Source: an uncultured Sphingomonadaceae bacterium
GTDB taxonomy: Bacteria > Pseudomonadota > Alphaproteobacteria > Sphingomonadales > Sphingomonadaceae
NCBI GenBank assembly: GCA_913060895.1
Contig: CAJXSN010000003.1
Location: forward strand, 62,001-126,000
Direction of reading: 5' to 3'
Length of the DNA stretch: 64,000 nt
Below, one piece after another: positions 56,314 to 64,000 of this stretch. Numbering within the stretch: the stretch's first letter is position 1; each line of letters begins with the position of its first letter. A program made the translations under genes and the position numbers. Under the pieces are notes generated by a model, which worked only from the letters and a program-made list of their open reading frames with translations, did not search any database and was not told where the DNA came from.

Positions 56314-58953
56314 CTAGTTCTCTCGCAACCGCTCGATTGCCTGCGCCAGAACAACATAGAGTTTGCCCATATCGGAACTTAGCAAAGTGACACCTAGTGC
56401 GTTTCCGTCACGGGTTGACAGCATCGTACGCAGCATTGCCTCGAAGTCGTGGATGTAGCGGCTGACATGGTCGCGGAAGTCAGGGTCGCTATCGTAAAGT
56501 TCGGCCACATCACGCGATTGGGTGCTGTCCAGCAAACTCACTGCGCGGCGAGTGAAAATGCCCCGATCGCCGCGCAGGTATGAAGTCCATGCCATGTCGG
56601 TAACATCACTCGACAGCGCTTTGGCGATATCGATAGCATTGGAATTGAGCGCTTCAGTAATCAGCGCCACGCGCCTCGCAAAGTCATTATCGACCTGCTC
56701 TTCTGCCCGTTCCCGGGCGAGCGATACGCGATTCTCCAGATTGCCTGCCAGTTCGTTCACCATTGAAAGCTGATCGCGCAACTGCAAGGCAGCCTGCCGG
56801 GCGGTTTCAGCCGCGCTTGCAGAGGCCAGATCAAGCTCTGCAATGCTACGTGAGGACTGTTCGCTAACCGCATTTGTGATTGCTTGAGCCGTTCTCTCGC
56901 CGATACTTTCGGAGATGAGGGCTAGGCGTTTTTCGCTCTCTGTATCGGCAAGAGAGAGGGCTTCGCGTGCTTTCCCGTCAAGTTCCTCGATTGATGAGCG
57001 CAGGACACTGCTTGCGCGTTCTCCCACAGCGTCACTGTCGCGCTCCAGCGTCGCGATTGTTTCGCGCAGAGCCTCCACCTCGCGGGCAAAGGTCGTGTGC
57101 ATCGACACTATGCGTTCGTCCAGCGAAGTCAGATTGGCATCGACGCGGTCGGTTTCTACGCGCGCGGCCAGAACGTAATCGGAGACGTTACGGGAACGTT
57201 CGCCTGTGCTGTCGAGCAGAACCTGCAGTGCCTCCCCGGCTTCACGGGTCGAAATGAGCCGACTTTCCACTTCTTCCAACGATGCGGGCAAGATGTCACG
57301 GCTATGCTCCGATCCAGCCTGAATCAATTCGAGGAGCCGTACGCTTCTGTCGGTCAGATCTTCGATGGCCGGGCGCAGAGTGTCGGCGTCTTCACGGGCG
57401 GAAGCTAACAGGGTCGCAGCATTATTGCCGGTAGTCTCGAGACGATCATACGCGTCTGCTGCTTGCGAAGCCAGTTGTTCTGCGCGCTCGGCAAGAGCGT
57501 CCATGTGAGTCACACTTGCTTCTGCACGTTTCCGCAAGGCATCGGTGGATTCAGCCTGCCGTGTTTGGCGTTCGGCCAGATTATCATCCAGCGTTGCCAG
57601 CCGCTCATTCAACGCCGTGATCGAAGCCTCTTCAACGGAGGCGATGTCTGCATTCCGCTTGAGCGCACGGTCACGGAATGCTGCATCGCGGTCCGCCATC
57701 GCGGCATCGATATTTTTGGCCTCGTCGCGAAGTTCTGCCAGTTTAGCCTGAGCGCTTTCTAGCGCTTGCGCGTCGAGAGACTGAATTTCTTCAATGGCAT
57801 GACCCAACCGTTCTCGCAGTGCATCCACTTGACGCGCCCAACTTTCACCAGCCTGTTCTTCTGCCGCACGCAAACCAGCTGAAATCGATTGTCCTTCCTC
57901 TGAAAGACCATCGAGCCGCACCTTCATAGTGTCGAACGCAGCTTCCTCAGCGCGAGTCAATTGAGCACTGGCCGCAGCCATTTCCTCGCCGAGACTGTCC
58001 ATTCTGCGACGCATGGCCGCAAGCGATTCAACCTCGCGGCTATCGAGATCACCGCGGAAATCGTCGCTTGCTTCTCGTAGCGCGGTGAAACGTTCAGACG
58101 TCACATCGCCCATATGTATTGCTTGCGCTTCGAAAGCGGAAAGGGCGGCGTCGACTCGTTCGCTCAAAGAAGCAACCTGACGCTCGCTCGCTTGACCAAA
58201 GACGTTCAGACGCTCGAATCCGGCAATAAGCTGCTCAAGCTGCGCCTTGGCTTCTTCGCCAGCAGCGCCGATCTGATTGGATGTATCTCGCGCCGAATTG
58301 GCGATCACAGGCAGGTCGTCGCGCAGCCGGTCCATATTCACCAGAGCACTTTCGCTAACTGTGCCAATTTGTTCGATCGTAGCGTGATTTTCGCCGATCA
58401 AATTTTGCAACCTGTCTGCGTGTTCGCCAATTCGCGTTCCAGCAACGCGCCCCAATGTTTCCAGTTCACGAGATTCGGCTGACAGAAATTCTCGGGCGAG
58501 GCTTAGCTCTCGGTTCACTGTGACCAGTCGGGATTCCAGCAGCGCTGATTCGCTGGACAGGATGTTAGCTACATCGGCGAATCGAGCCGCTTCGCTTCTG
58601 CTGCTGCGCATCGCGATGAGCCAGACACCTATGACGAGAAGGACAGGAAGCGCCCAATCGCCAACCCAGCCAATCCAGATCGCAGGTGTAGCCCCGGATA
58701 ATATCTCTGCCTGATGGGTCCAGCCCAAAAAAGCAGTCCAGCTGAGCACGGTCAGGGTGGCAAGAACTGGCCATATCCACGCAAGACGGGAAGTGGGCGC
58801 ATAGTCCTCTGTATTTTCTTCCCATGAAATAACCTCGTCCTCCTCCTCTGTATCTACTGGGGGAAGGGCGATTTCCGAGGCGTCGTGTGCTCCGGCTTCG
58901 TCCTGCTCGGGGCCTATGGCCCGAATGTGATGACCTCCGCTCATGTGAAACAT
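56314..58953 (-). CDS. Large two-TM coiled-coil protein, TipN-like architecture
   Basis: 879-residue protein. An acidic N-terminus (1-50) precedes two membrane helices (about 57-77 and 92-114), then about 760 residues of almost pure helical, heptad-rich sequence full of Ala, Glu, Arg and Ser. There is no enzymatic motif. The size and layout (two N-terminal helices plus long coiled coil) are those I recall for Caulobacter TipN, the new-pole marker of about 880-890 residues, but no sequence identity could be tested. The start may be 58953 or the ATG at 58944. It is divergent, by 61 bases, from an operon with Hpt-like and histidine-kinase-like genes, which fits a role in polarity. Confidence 0.72.
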   Translation of the reverse strand: MFHMSGGHHIRAIGPEQDEAGAHDASEIALPPVDTEEEDEVISWEENTEDYAPTSRLAWIWPVLATLTVLSWTAFLGWTHQAEILSGATPAIWIGWVGDWALPVLLVIGVWLIAMRSSRSEAARFADVANILSSESALLESRLVTVNRELSLAREFLSAESRELETLGRVAGTRIGEHADRLQNLIGENHATIEQIGTVSESALVNMDRLRDDLPVIANSARDTSNQIGAAGEEAKAQLEQLIAGFERLNVFGQASERQVASLSERVDAALSAFEAQAIHMGDVTSERFTALREASDDFRGDLDSREVESLAAMRRRMDSLGEEMAAASAQLTRAEEAAFDTMKVRLDGLSEEGQSISAGLRAAEEQAGESWARQVDALRERLGHAIEEIQSLDAQALESAQAKLAELRDEAKNIDAAMADRDAAFRDRALKRNADIASVEEASITALNERLATLDDNLAERQTRQAESTDALRKRAEASVTHMDALAERAEQLASQAADAYDRLETTGNNAATLLASAREDADTLRPAIEDLTDRSVRLLELIQAGSEHSRDILPASLEEVESRLISTREAGEALQVLLDSTGERSRNVSDYVLAARVETDRVDANLTSLDERIVSMHTTFAREVEALRETIATLERDSDAVGERASSVLRSSIEELDGKAREALSLADTESEKRLALISESIGERTAQAITNAVSEQSSRSIAELDLASASAAETARQAALQLRDQLSMVNELAGNLENRVSLARERAEEQVDNDFARRVALITEALNSNAIDIAKALSSDVTDMAWTSYLRGDRGIFTRRAVSLLDSTQSRDVAELYDSDPDFRDHVSRYIHDFEAMLRTMLSTRDGNALGVTLLSSDMGKLYVVLAQAIERLREN

Positions 58954-58982
58954 TTACCATAATTTATGTGTCAAGAAACCCT

Positions 58983-58993
58983 GTCTTAACCAT
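58983..58993. promoter_or_regulatory. GTCTTAACCAT, possible CtrA half-site
   Basis: The 11-mer GTCTTAACCAT lies in the 61-base divergent region and occurs again at 60536-60546. TTAACCAT resembles the half-site of the alphaproteobacterial cell-cycle regulator CtrA (full site TTAA-N7-TTAA). A further TTAA follows at 59000, but with 10 rather than 7 bases between, so it is not a canonical full site. Confidence 0.3.
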
Positions 58994-59014
58994 TGCGTTT
59001 TAAGTTATGGTATT

Positions 59015-59314
59015 ATGGCCTTCGAAAATGCTCCGTTCTCTGCGACTTTGGCAGCCGCCGCCGGTGAAGATGCGGGACTGCATGCAGAGTTGCGCATGGC
59101 ATTTCGAGAAAGTCTCGAGCAGCAAATTGACTTGCTGCGTCGCGCACGCTGCGATGGAAATTGGTTGATCGCTGGCCAGCGTATCAAAGGACTGGCGGCC
59201 AGTTTTCACGCCGAACCACTCATGGTCCTAGCTGATGAGGCGATTACCTGTGCTCCTGGCGATCCGGTTATTTTGCGCCGGCTCGATGGATTTCTGAACG
59301 AATTCGACGGCTGA
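59015..59314 (+). CDS. Hpt-like protein lacking the phospho-accepting histidine
   Basis: 99-residue all-helical protein. The segment WLIAGQRIKGLAASFHAEPL matches the Hpt core pattern A-H-x-L-K-G-x-A with following helix, but the position of the phospho-histidine is Gln55. The only nearby His (65) lies ten residues later in the FHA segment and does not fit. It is therefore a degenerate histidine phosphotransfer domain, possibly a binding partner rather than a relay. It heads a + strand operon ending in a histidine-kinase-like gene that also lacks its His. Confidence 0.65.
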   Translation: MAFENAPFSATLAAAAGEDAGLHAELRMAFRESLEQQIDLLRRARCDGNWLIAGQRIKGLAASFHAEPLMVLADEAITCAPGDPVILRRLDGFLNEFDG

Positions 59315-59372
59315 AGGCGTTTCAACGCAACGTCGCTTGGCAGCGTACGATGTCCCCATTAACGCGAGCGGC

Positions 59373-60542
59373 ATGAAACAGAACCACGATTTGATTGCCC
59401 TGCTGGCGTTGGATGACCGTGGCAGGAAAATGTGCCCCAACCGGTCGCGTTTTGCCAACACCCCGACTATCCTGCGTCAAGTCGATATGGCTCTGGCGCT
59501 GGGGTGCAAGACTCTGATTTTGCTGGTGGCAGACCCAAGCGACAGCGATGCCTTGGCAACGCAACATTTGGCGGAAGCCAATGAAATGCGGTTCCATTTA
59601 CTCACCCGGCCGCAACAATTACCAAATCTTTTGACCGATCGATCGGAACTCGTTTTGATTGCGCCTGGCGTAATGGCTGGCGATGCAGTCGTTTTGGAGG
59701 AAATGCTGGGCTCCGAGGGCTTACTCGCCATTCCAGCGGAAAGCCCTGACGGGCAGGGGCTGGAACGGCTTGATCTGCACAGCGCTTGGGGAGGGGCATT
59801 GCGGATGCCCGTAGAGCTGGTGGTCCAGATAGAGATGCTGGGCAATGAGTGCGAATTGCTGAGCGCGCTTCCACGAATTGCGCGTAGCTCTGGCGTGACT
59901 GAACGACCGATCCCAGATGAAATACTCCAAAGCCGCCGATGGACGATGGATGGTACGAAAGCCGATGAGCCTGCAACGGCTCCGGTATGGCGGGACATCC
60001 GCAATAGCATCGTCGCGCCTCTGGCCAGTATCTTTGCGGAAAAGAACTGGCCCGTATTCATTCCTGCCGCTGCGGCCTTGTTGCTTATCGTCATCTCGGC
60101 AATTGCGGTGTGGTTTGAACTCCTCGCCATAGCGGTTGCCGTGCTGGCGGTATCCATGTTCGCTATGTTACTGCAAGTCTTGATCAGCGCGCAGGCGGAG
60201 CCGCTGCGCCTGACAGGCAGCGCGGCGCCACTATGGGCCGGATTTGCGCCTATGTTGCCCGAGATCGTAGCAGCATTCGTGACCGGCATGGCTTTGTCGC
60301 AGAAAGCAAGCCTCGTTCCCTCTGCCTATGCTGCGGCTGCGCTTTTGGGTGCCGGTTGGCTTTCGCGCCGAACTGTCACCGCTGAATATAACGGACTGAC
60401 ATCGGGCCCTCTAGCATGGCTGGTGATTGCGTGTTTTGGGGCAGTGGGACATTGGTGGGCCGGGGTTGCCTTGTTAACAGCCTTCGCATTCGGTGCCATC
60501 GCACTGGAATTACGAGGGTTGCGGCGCATAACCACGTCTTAA
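59373..60542 (+). CDS. Membrane protein with nucleotidyltransferase-like N-terminal domain
   Basis: 389 residues from the ATG at 59373; a TTG at 59337 would add 12. I do not recognise a named family. The N-terminal 170 residues look like a Rossmann-type NTP-transferase fold: IALLALDDRGRKMCPN, ILRQVDMALALGCKTLILL and LVLIAPGVMAGDAV. The glycine-rich nucleotide loop is absent. From about 220 there are roughly five membrane helices (e.g. LLLIVISAIAVWFELLAIAV and WLVIACFGAVGHWWAGVALL). No CDP-alcohol phosphotransferase motif is present. It could be an inactive sensor or an enzyme of membrane lipid head groups. Confidence 0.6.
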   Translation: MKQNHDLIALLALDDRGRKMCPNRSRFANTPTILRQVDMALALGCKTLILLVADPSDSDALATQHLAEANEMRFHLLTRPQQLPNLLTDRSELVLIAPGVMAGDAVVLEEMLGSEGLLAIPAESPDGQGLERLDLHSAWGGALRMPVELVVQIEMLGNECELLSALPRIARSSGVTERPIPDEILQSRRWTMDGTKADEPATAPVWRDIRNSIVAPLASIFAEKNWPVFIPAAAALLLIVISAIAVWFELLAIAVAVLAVSMFAMLLQVLISAQAEPLRLTGSAAPLWAGFAPMLPEIVAAFVTGMALSQKASLVPSAYAAAALLGAGWLSRRTVTAEYNGLTSGPLAWLVIACFGAVGHWWAGVALLTAFAFGAIALELRGLRRITTS

Positions 60543-60546
60543 CCAT
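60536..60546. promoter_or_regulatory. second GTCTTAACCAT, at the start of the helical-protein gene
   Basis: Identical to the 11-mer at 58983-58993. It includes the stop codon of the preceding gene and the first two bases of the 60545 ATG, so if it binds a regulator it would act right at the start of the following gene. Confidence 0.25.
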
Positions 60547-61591
60547 GACGGTTTATGGGCAAGGTATGAATGAGCCGATTGCACCTTCTGAGCCGGACAA
60601 TCCGCTGCCCTCATCGTCTGTGGAAGACGTGATGCGGGATGAACTGGCTTATGGTGATGCAACTCTGGGTACAGTTGGACCGATCCTCGGGCATTTAGTC
60701 TTGAACCATGATCACTCGCTGTTCAGTGACGAAATTGTTGCACGCGTGCGCGGTATGCTGGCAAGTGTTGCCCACCAATTGATTGATATCGAAACAGTGC
60801 AGGCTGGCTCTATTGAACGAAAACCGGGCGATGTGAAAGGCGGTGGCGAGGGCGACGCCGCCAATTCCGATTTGGAAATTAAGGCAGAGCGTCTGGAATC
60901 CCTGACAAATGCAATCGCGGCAGATGCTGGTTTCCTGCAACACTGCCATTCTCTCGCTATAGAATATCAACTGGCTGCACATCTGAAGGCGCGCAATTCG
61001 CTTGATCCGGTACTTAGCCCGCTGATCCAGGCAATGATTGCTGACAAGGATAAGAGCACCGCTAGTATCGCAATGGCAACGCTGGCTGCGCAGGCGCGTT
61101 TTATGCAGCAGCAACGCCGCATGGTCTTGCCGTTGGCGGAATTGCGGGCAAATCTGGCGCAGCATGCGGTGCAGTGTTGGCGCAGCGGATCATCCGTCAC
61201 GGACGATGACATGCTAACTAAGATAATGAATGCGCAGCGCAGCGCGAGTGACGAAACGCGCTCTCGACTGGGTTTGATTCGGCAATTGCTAGATACGATG
61301 GCCCGGACCACGTCCGGCGGATTGGCTGGCTCTTTGTCGATACCGCATGCTGGATTGTCCATCTTCATATCCGCGCTTGGAGCGACAGGCGGGATCACGC
61401 GTGAAGACGCTGCACTGATCACCAATGACCGGCAAATGGCGCGACTGGCGCTGACATTGCGCGGAGCGGGTTTGCAGGCGCAGGCCGTTCAAGAACAATT
61501 TCATTATCTTCACCCAAATATTGAATTACCTGCCGATTTTGACACATTGCGGCCAGATCGGGCGCGTGACATGCTTGGTGCTCGCTCGTGA
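60545..61591 (+). CDS. Helical protein of unknown function
   Basis: 348 residues from the ATG at 60545 (MTVYGQGMNEPIAPSEP); 60566 is an alternative start, and the longer frame from 60416 lies within the upstream gene. No signal peptide, membrane helix or known motif is seen. Most of it is predicted helical with regular Leu/Ala spacing, e.g. VARVRGMLASVAHQLIDIE and ASIAMATLAAQARFMQQQRR. It lies between the membrane protein and the kinase-like gene and overlaps the latter by 4 bases (GTGA), which suggests a shared function with it. Confidence 0.6.
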   Translation: MTVYGQGMNEPIAPSEPDNPLPSSSVEDVMRDELAYGDATLGTVGPILGHLVLNHDHSLFSDEIVARVRGMLASVAHQLIDIETVQAGSIERKPGDVKGGGEGDAANSDLEIKAERLESLTNAIAADAGFLQHCHSLAIEYQLAAHLKARNSLDPVLSPLIQAMIADKDKSTASIAMATLAAQARFMQQQRRMVLPLAELRANLAQHAVQCWRSGSSVTDDDMLTKIMNAQRSASDETRSRLGLIRQLLDTMARTTSGGLAGSLSIPHAGLSIFISALGATGGITREDAALITNDRQMARLALTLRGAGLQAQAVQEQFHYLHPNIELPADFDTLRPDRARDMLGARS

Positions 61592-62964
61592 CTGGCGACC
61601 CGTCGGGCACACCCGCAGAGGTTCATGGGCGCACCGATGCCGAAGACCGGCTTGTTTTTGCAGACGAGATGCTTGGCGGGTTGCAGACCCGATGCGGCGG
61701 CAATTTGCCGGGTGTTATTGCTGTGCCCGAATTGCGTGAATTGGCTTCCAGAACGCGGCACTTCAAGGCCCCGCTCGCGCGCGAAATCCGGGCCTTTGAC
61801 GGGGAAAGGCACATTAGCATCTGGGCCGAAACCGCCCCTGACCGGAGCGGCAATGGCTGCCTTATTTCGCTCTTTAACTGGCGCAATATCGCATCAGATC
61901 ACGAACCTGAGACGGATGATATGCATCGCAACGCCTGTGACCGCGCAACGGCGGATGCAATCGTCCGGCTCGATCCCTCTCAGTGCGTGTTGTATGCTGT
62001 GGGGGAAGGGCGCGACCTTGCAGATATGGTCGAGGCTATGAACGCAGGGAAGGGACGCCTCTGGACCGAGTTCGTCGAATTGGAGAACATCGAGCATCGC
62101 CAGCCATTGCATTGGCGGCTTCTGGACGGGGCGCGATGCAGGGTAGAGCGCAAGGGGAGGACCTTTGCGGTTCGTCTGTTGCCACTCGGACGTTCCCATC
62201 CGGGAAAGGAGGGCTTCGAACTGCTCTTGATCGCCGACTACCCGCTACCAGCACAGAATGACATTCAACACCTTGCCCAAGAGGCGGCATCCCGGGACGG
62301 ACTGTCGGGTGAATTGGGCCCTGTACTGCGGCAACCGATCTCGCGGATCATTGCGAATGCAGAGACAATCCGGGCGCGTTTAGCCGGGCCGTTATCCGAC
62401 GAATACAGCCATTATGCTGCCGATATTGCAACCGCAGGACAGCATTTGTTAGCTCTGGTCGACGATCTGGCTGATCTCGAAGTGGTCGAGGCAGAGGGCT
62501 TCTCGACCGCTCCCGACTTGATCGACTTGGTTGAAGTGGCGCGGCAGGCGACCGGTATTCTGGGCATGCGGGCGCGCGAGAAACAGATTGATTTGATCGT
62601 CCCAACCGATGGCACGAAGCAGGCTGCCACAGGCGAATTTCGCCGGGTTCTGCAGATTTTGCTCAACCTGATTGGCAACGCGATCAATTACGCTCCGCCG
62701 GGTGCGAAAATCACTGTCACCGTCGGCGAGGGTAAAGGAACTGCGTCTGTCACTGTGGCAGATAACGGCCCCGGCATGGCGGAATCCGACGCCGCGCGCG
62801 TATTCGACAAATTCGAGCGTCTTGGCCGCAGCGGAGATGGCGGCTCGGGCCTTGGCCTGCATATATCACGTCGGCTCGCTCATGCTATGGGAGGTGAGCT
62901 TTTGCTGGATACCAAGCCGGGGGAGGGCGCACGCTTTACGCTTTACCTGCCCGTCGCAGCCTAG
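61588..62964 (+). CDS. Histidine kinase-like protein without phospho-acceptor His (PleC/DivJ-like)
   Basis: 458-residue cytoplasmic protein. The N-terminal half (1-225) looks like PAS-type sensor domains with no membrane helix. The dimerisation helix has LRQPISRIIANAETI and YAADIATAGQHLLALVDDLADLE, the pattern of PleC/DivJ kinases, but where SHELRTPL should stand it reads GPVLRQPI: Pro245 replaces the phospho-histidine. The ATPase domain is intact: N box LLNLIGNAINYAP, G1 ADNGPGM (391-397), G2 GGSGLGL (418-424). It could bind ATP yet not autophosphorylate in the usual way, recalling DivL, where the residue is Tyr. Confidence 0.85.
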   Translation: MTGDPSGTPAEVHGRTDAEDRLVFADEMLGGLQTRCGGNLPGVIAVPELRELASRTRHFKAPLAREIRAFDGERHISIWAETAPDRSGNGCLISLFNWRNIASDHEPETDDMHRNACDRATADAIVRLDPSQCVLYAVGEGRDLADMVEAMNAGKGRLWTEFVELENIEHRQPLHWRLLDGARCRVERKGRTFAVRLLPLGRSHPGKEGFELLLIADYPLPAQNDIQHLAQEAASRDGLSGELGPVLRQPISRIIANAETIRARLAGPLSDEYSHYAADIATAGQHLLALVDDLADLEVVEAEGFSTAPDLIDLVEVARQATGILGMRAREKQIDLIVPTDGTKQAATGEFRRVLQILLNLIGNAINYAPPGAKITVTVGEGKGTASVTVADNGPGMAESDAARVFDKFERLGRSGDGGSGLGLHISRRLAHAMGGELLLDTKPGEGARFTLYLPVAA

Positions 62965-62972
62965 CTTGACGC

Positions 62973-63179
62973 CTATCGGCCGTCGACTCGTTTCAGCAGG
63001 GCTAAAAGGGCTATTCCCGTCACTCCCGTCAGTCCGCCAATAGCCAGAAAATCCCGATTGCCGGCAATGAAGCTGGTCGCGGGATCACCGGCCAGTCCAG
63101 CAGCCTGCAATACCCACCAGATACCAGTCAGCAACAACGTTACACCGGCCACCTGCAAGAGGAAGCGCGGCGCACACAT
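62973..63179 (-). CDS. Small membrane protein
   Basis: 68-residue protein with two hydrophobic helices (about 5-27, FLLQVAGVTLLLTGIWWVLQ, and 45-62, AIGGLTGVTGIALLALL) separated by a polar loop. The ATG at 63179 follows the gltA stop by 12 bases on the same strand, so it is probably read through from gltA. Its end lies 8 bases from the converging kinase-like gene. No family is recognised. Confidence 0.6.
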   Translation of the reverse strand: MCAPRFLLQVAGVTLLLTGIWWVLQAAGLAGDPATSFIAGNRDFLAIGGLTGVTGIALLALLKRVDGR

Positions 63180-63191
63180 TGCCGTATTCGC

Positions 63192-64000
63192 CTAGCGCTG
63201 GCCGACCGGCACGTAATCACGCTGTGTCGGGCCGGTGTAGAGCTGGCGCGGACGTCCGATGACCTGAGCGGGGTCGGAAATCATTTCATTCCACTGCGAG
63301 ACCCAGCCCACCGTGCGGGCGAGAGCGAATAGAGCGGTGAACATGCTGGACGGGAAACCAATCGCGGACAGGATGACGCCCGAGTAGAAATCGACGTTGG
63401 GGAACAGCTTCTTCTCTTTGAAATAATCGTCGTTCAGCGCCATTTCTTCCAGTTGCAGCGCAACCTCGAAGACTGGATCCTTGACCTGCAACGCGTCGAA
63501 CACTTCGCGCACGGTTTTCTGCATCACCGTGGCGCGGGGATCGTAGTTCTTGTATACGCGATGTCCAAAGCCCATCAGGCGGAACGGATCGTTCTTGTCC
63601 TTGGCGCGCTCGAGATAATGCGGGATTTTGTCCGGTGTGCCGATTTCGCGCAGCATGTTGAGCGCCGCTTCGTTCGCGCCGCCATGTGCAGGGCCCCACA
63701 GGCAGGCAATCCCGGCCGCAGTGCAGGCGAACGGGTTCGCGCCCGAAGAACCGGCCAGTCGAACAGTCGACGTCGATGCATTCTGCTCATGGTCGGCATG
63801 AAGGATGAAAATTCGGTCCATCGCGCGTTCGATTGCCGGATGGATCTCATATTCCTCGGCCGGAACTCCGAACGTCATGTTCAGGAAATTTCCTGTGTAA
63901 CTGAGGTCGTTCTTTGGTTGAACGAAGGGCTGACCCACAGCGTATTTATACGCCCATGCCGCAATCGTCGGCATCTTGGCGATCAGGCGATGGCTGCTGA
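63192..64000 (-). CDS. gltA: Citrate synthase (5' part beyond the window)
   Basis: C-terminal two thirds of a type II citrate synthase, which condenses acetyl-CoA and oxaloacetate. The frame remains open to the right edge (about 270 residues visible). Key segments are [20 protein letters not shown] with a catalytic His, [27 protein letters not shown] with the second His, and [11 protein letters not shown] with the catalytic Asp. The usual ending [13 protein letters not shown] is complete. Confidence 0.96.
   Translation of the reverse strand, partial: SSHRLIAKMPTIAAWAYKYAVGQPFVQPKNDLSYTGNFLNMTFGVPAEEYEIHPAIERAMDRIFILHADHEQNASTSTVRLAGSSGANPFACTAAGIACLWGPAHGGANEAALNMLREIGTPDKIPHYLERAKDKNDPFRLMGFGHRVYKNYDPRATVMQKTVREVFDALQVKDPVFEVALQLEEMALNDDYFKEKKLFPNVDFYSGVILSAIGFPSSMFTALFALARTVGWVSQWNEMISDPAQVIGRPRQLYTGPTQRDYVPVGQR

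Noticed and set aside
58953-58974. TTGACA on the - strand just before the coiled-coil gene as a -35 box
   Set aside because: A -10 at normal spacing would fall within the first codons (GTTTCA, poor match) and transcription would start after the ATG.
1-64000. CRISPR arrays, tRNA/rRNA genes, insertion sequences or prophage
   Set aside because: I saw no regularly spaced repeats, no cloverleaf-like or rRNA sequence, no transposase or integrase motifs, and no block of clearly different composition.

Overview
The window looks like chromosomal DNA of an alphaproteobacterium of the order Sphingomonadales, most like the Erythrobacteraceae. The grounds are moderately high GC, the exosortase A (XrtA) exopolysaccharide locus in its sphingomonad gene order, a complete nuoA-N operon followed by birA-coaX-rnj-DUF1467, and an alpha-type RNase E with a long insertion. 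This placement is by recognition, not by database search. I see no rRNA, tRNA, CRISPR array, insertion sequence or phage gene.

Left part (1-15020, all + strand): a tightly packed XrtA/EPS operon. It begins with the end of an AMP-forming acyl ligase and a PLP decarboxylase. After a 166-base gap come the outer-membrane export lipoprotein, Wzz-type chain-length protein, tyrosine autokinase, beta-barrel protein, ExeA-like ATPase, polysaccharide deacetylase, FemAB-like protein, glycosyltransferase, exosortase A fused to an EpsI domain, and an asparagine-synthetase-like amidotransferase. Together they would make, modify and export an exopolysaccharide and sort PEP-CTERM proteins. No PEP-CTERM substrate is encoded here.

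Middle part (15211-36774): mixed housekeeping and accessory genes. On the - strand are sdhB, a thioesterase and zapE; a putative dehalogenase/ATP-grasp/nucleotidyltransferase operon; RNase E with a clear terminator; a D-2-hydroxyacid dehydrogenase; and a thiolase. On the + strand are a methyltransferase, the cell-wall genes amidase and PBP1A, prfB with a secreted methyltransferase-like protein, a nitronate-monooxygenase-like flavoprotein, an SH3 protein and an aldehyde dehydrogenase. One short-chain dehydrogenase is frameshifted exactly at its catalytic Tyr codon.

Right-centre (36966-56302): the 14-gene complex I operon, unusual in carrying four small extra genes (secreted or membrane proteins) between nuoD/nuoE, nuoE/nuoF and nuoF/nuoG. 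It is followed by birA, coaX, rnj and a DUF1467 gene, mostly joined by 4-base overlaps.

Right end (56314-64000): the most intriguing region. A large two-TM coiled-coil protein with TipN-like architecture is divergent from a four-gene operon. That operon encodes an Hpt-like protein lacking its histidine, a membrane protein with a nucleotidyltransferase-like N-terminus, a helical protein, and a PleC/DivJ-like histidine kinase with an intact ATPase domain but no phospho-acceptor histidine. I propose this as a candidate undescribed polarity or cell-cycle signalling module. A small membrane protein and the 3' part of citrate synthase close the window.
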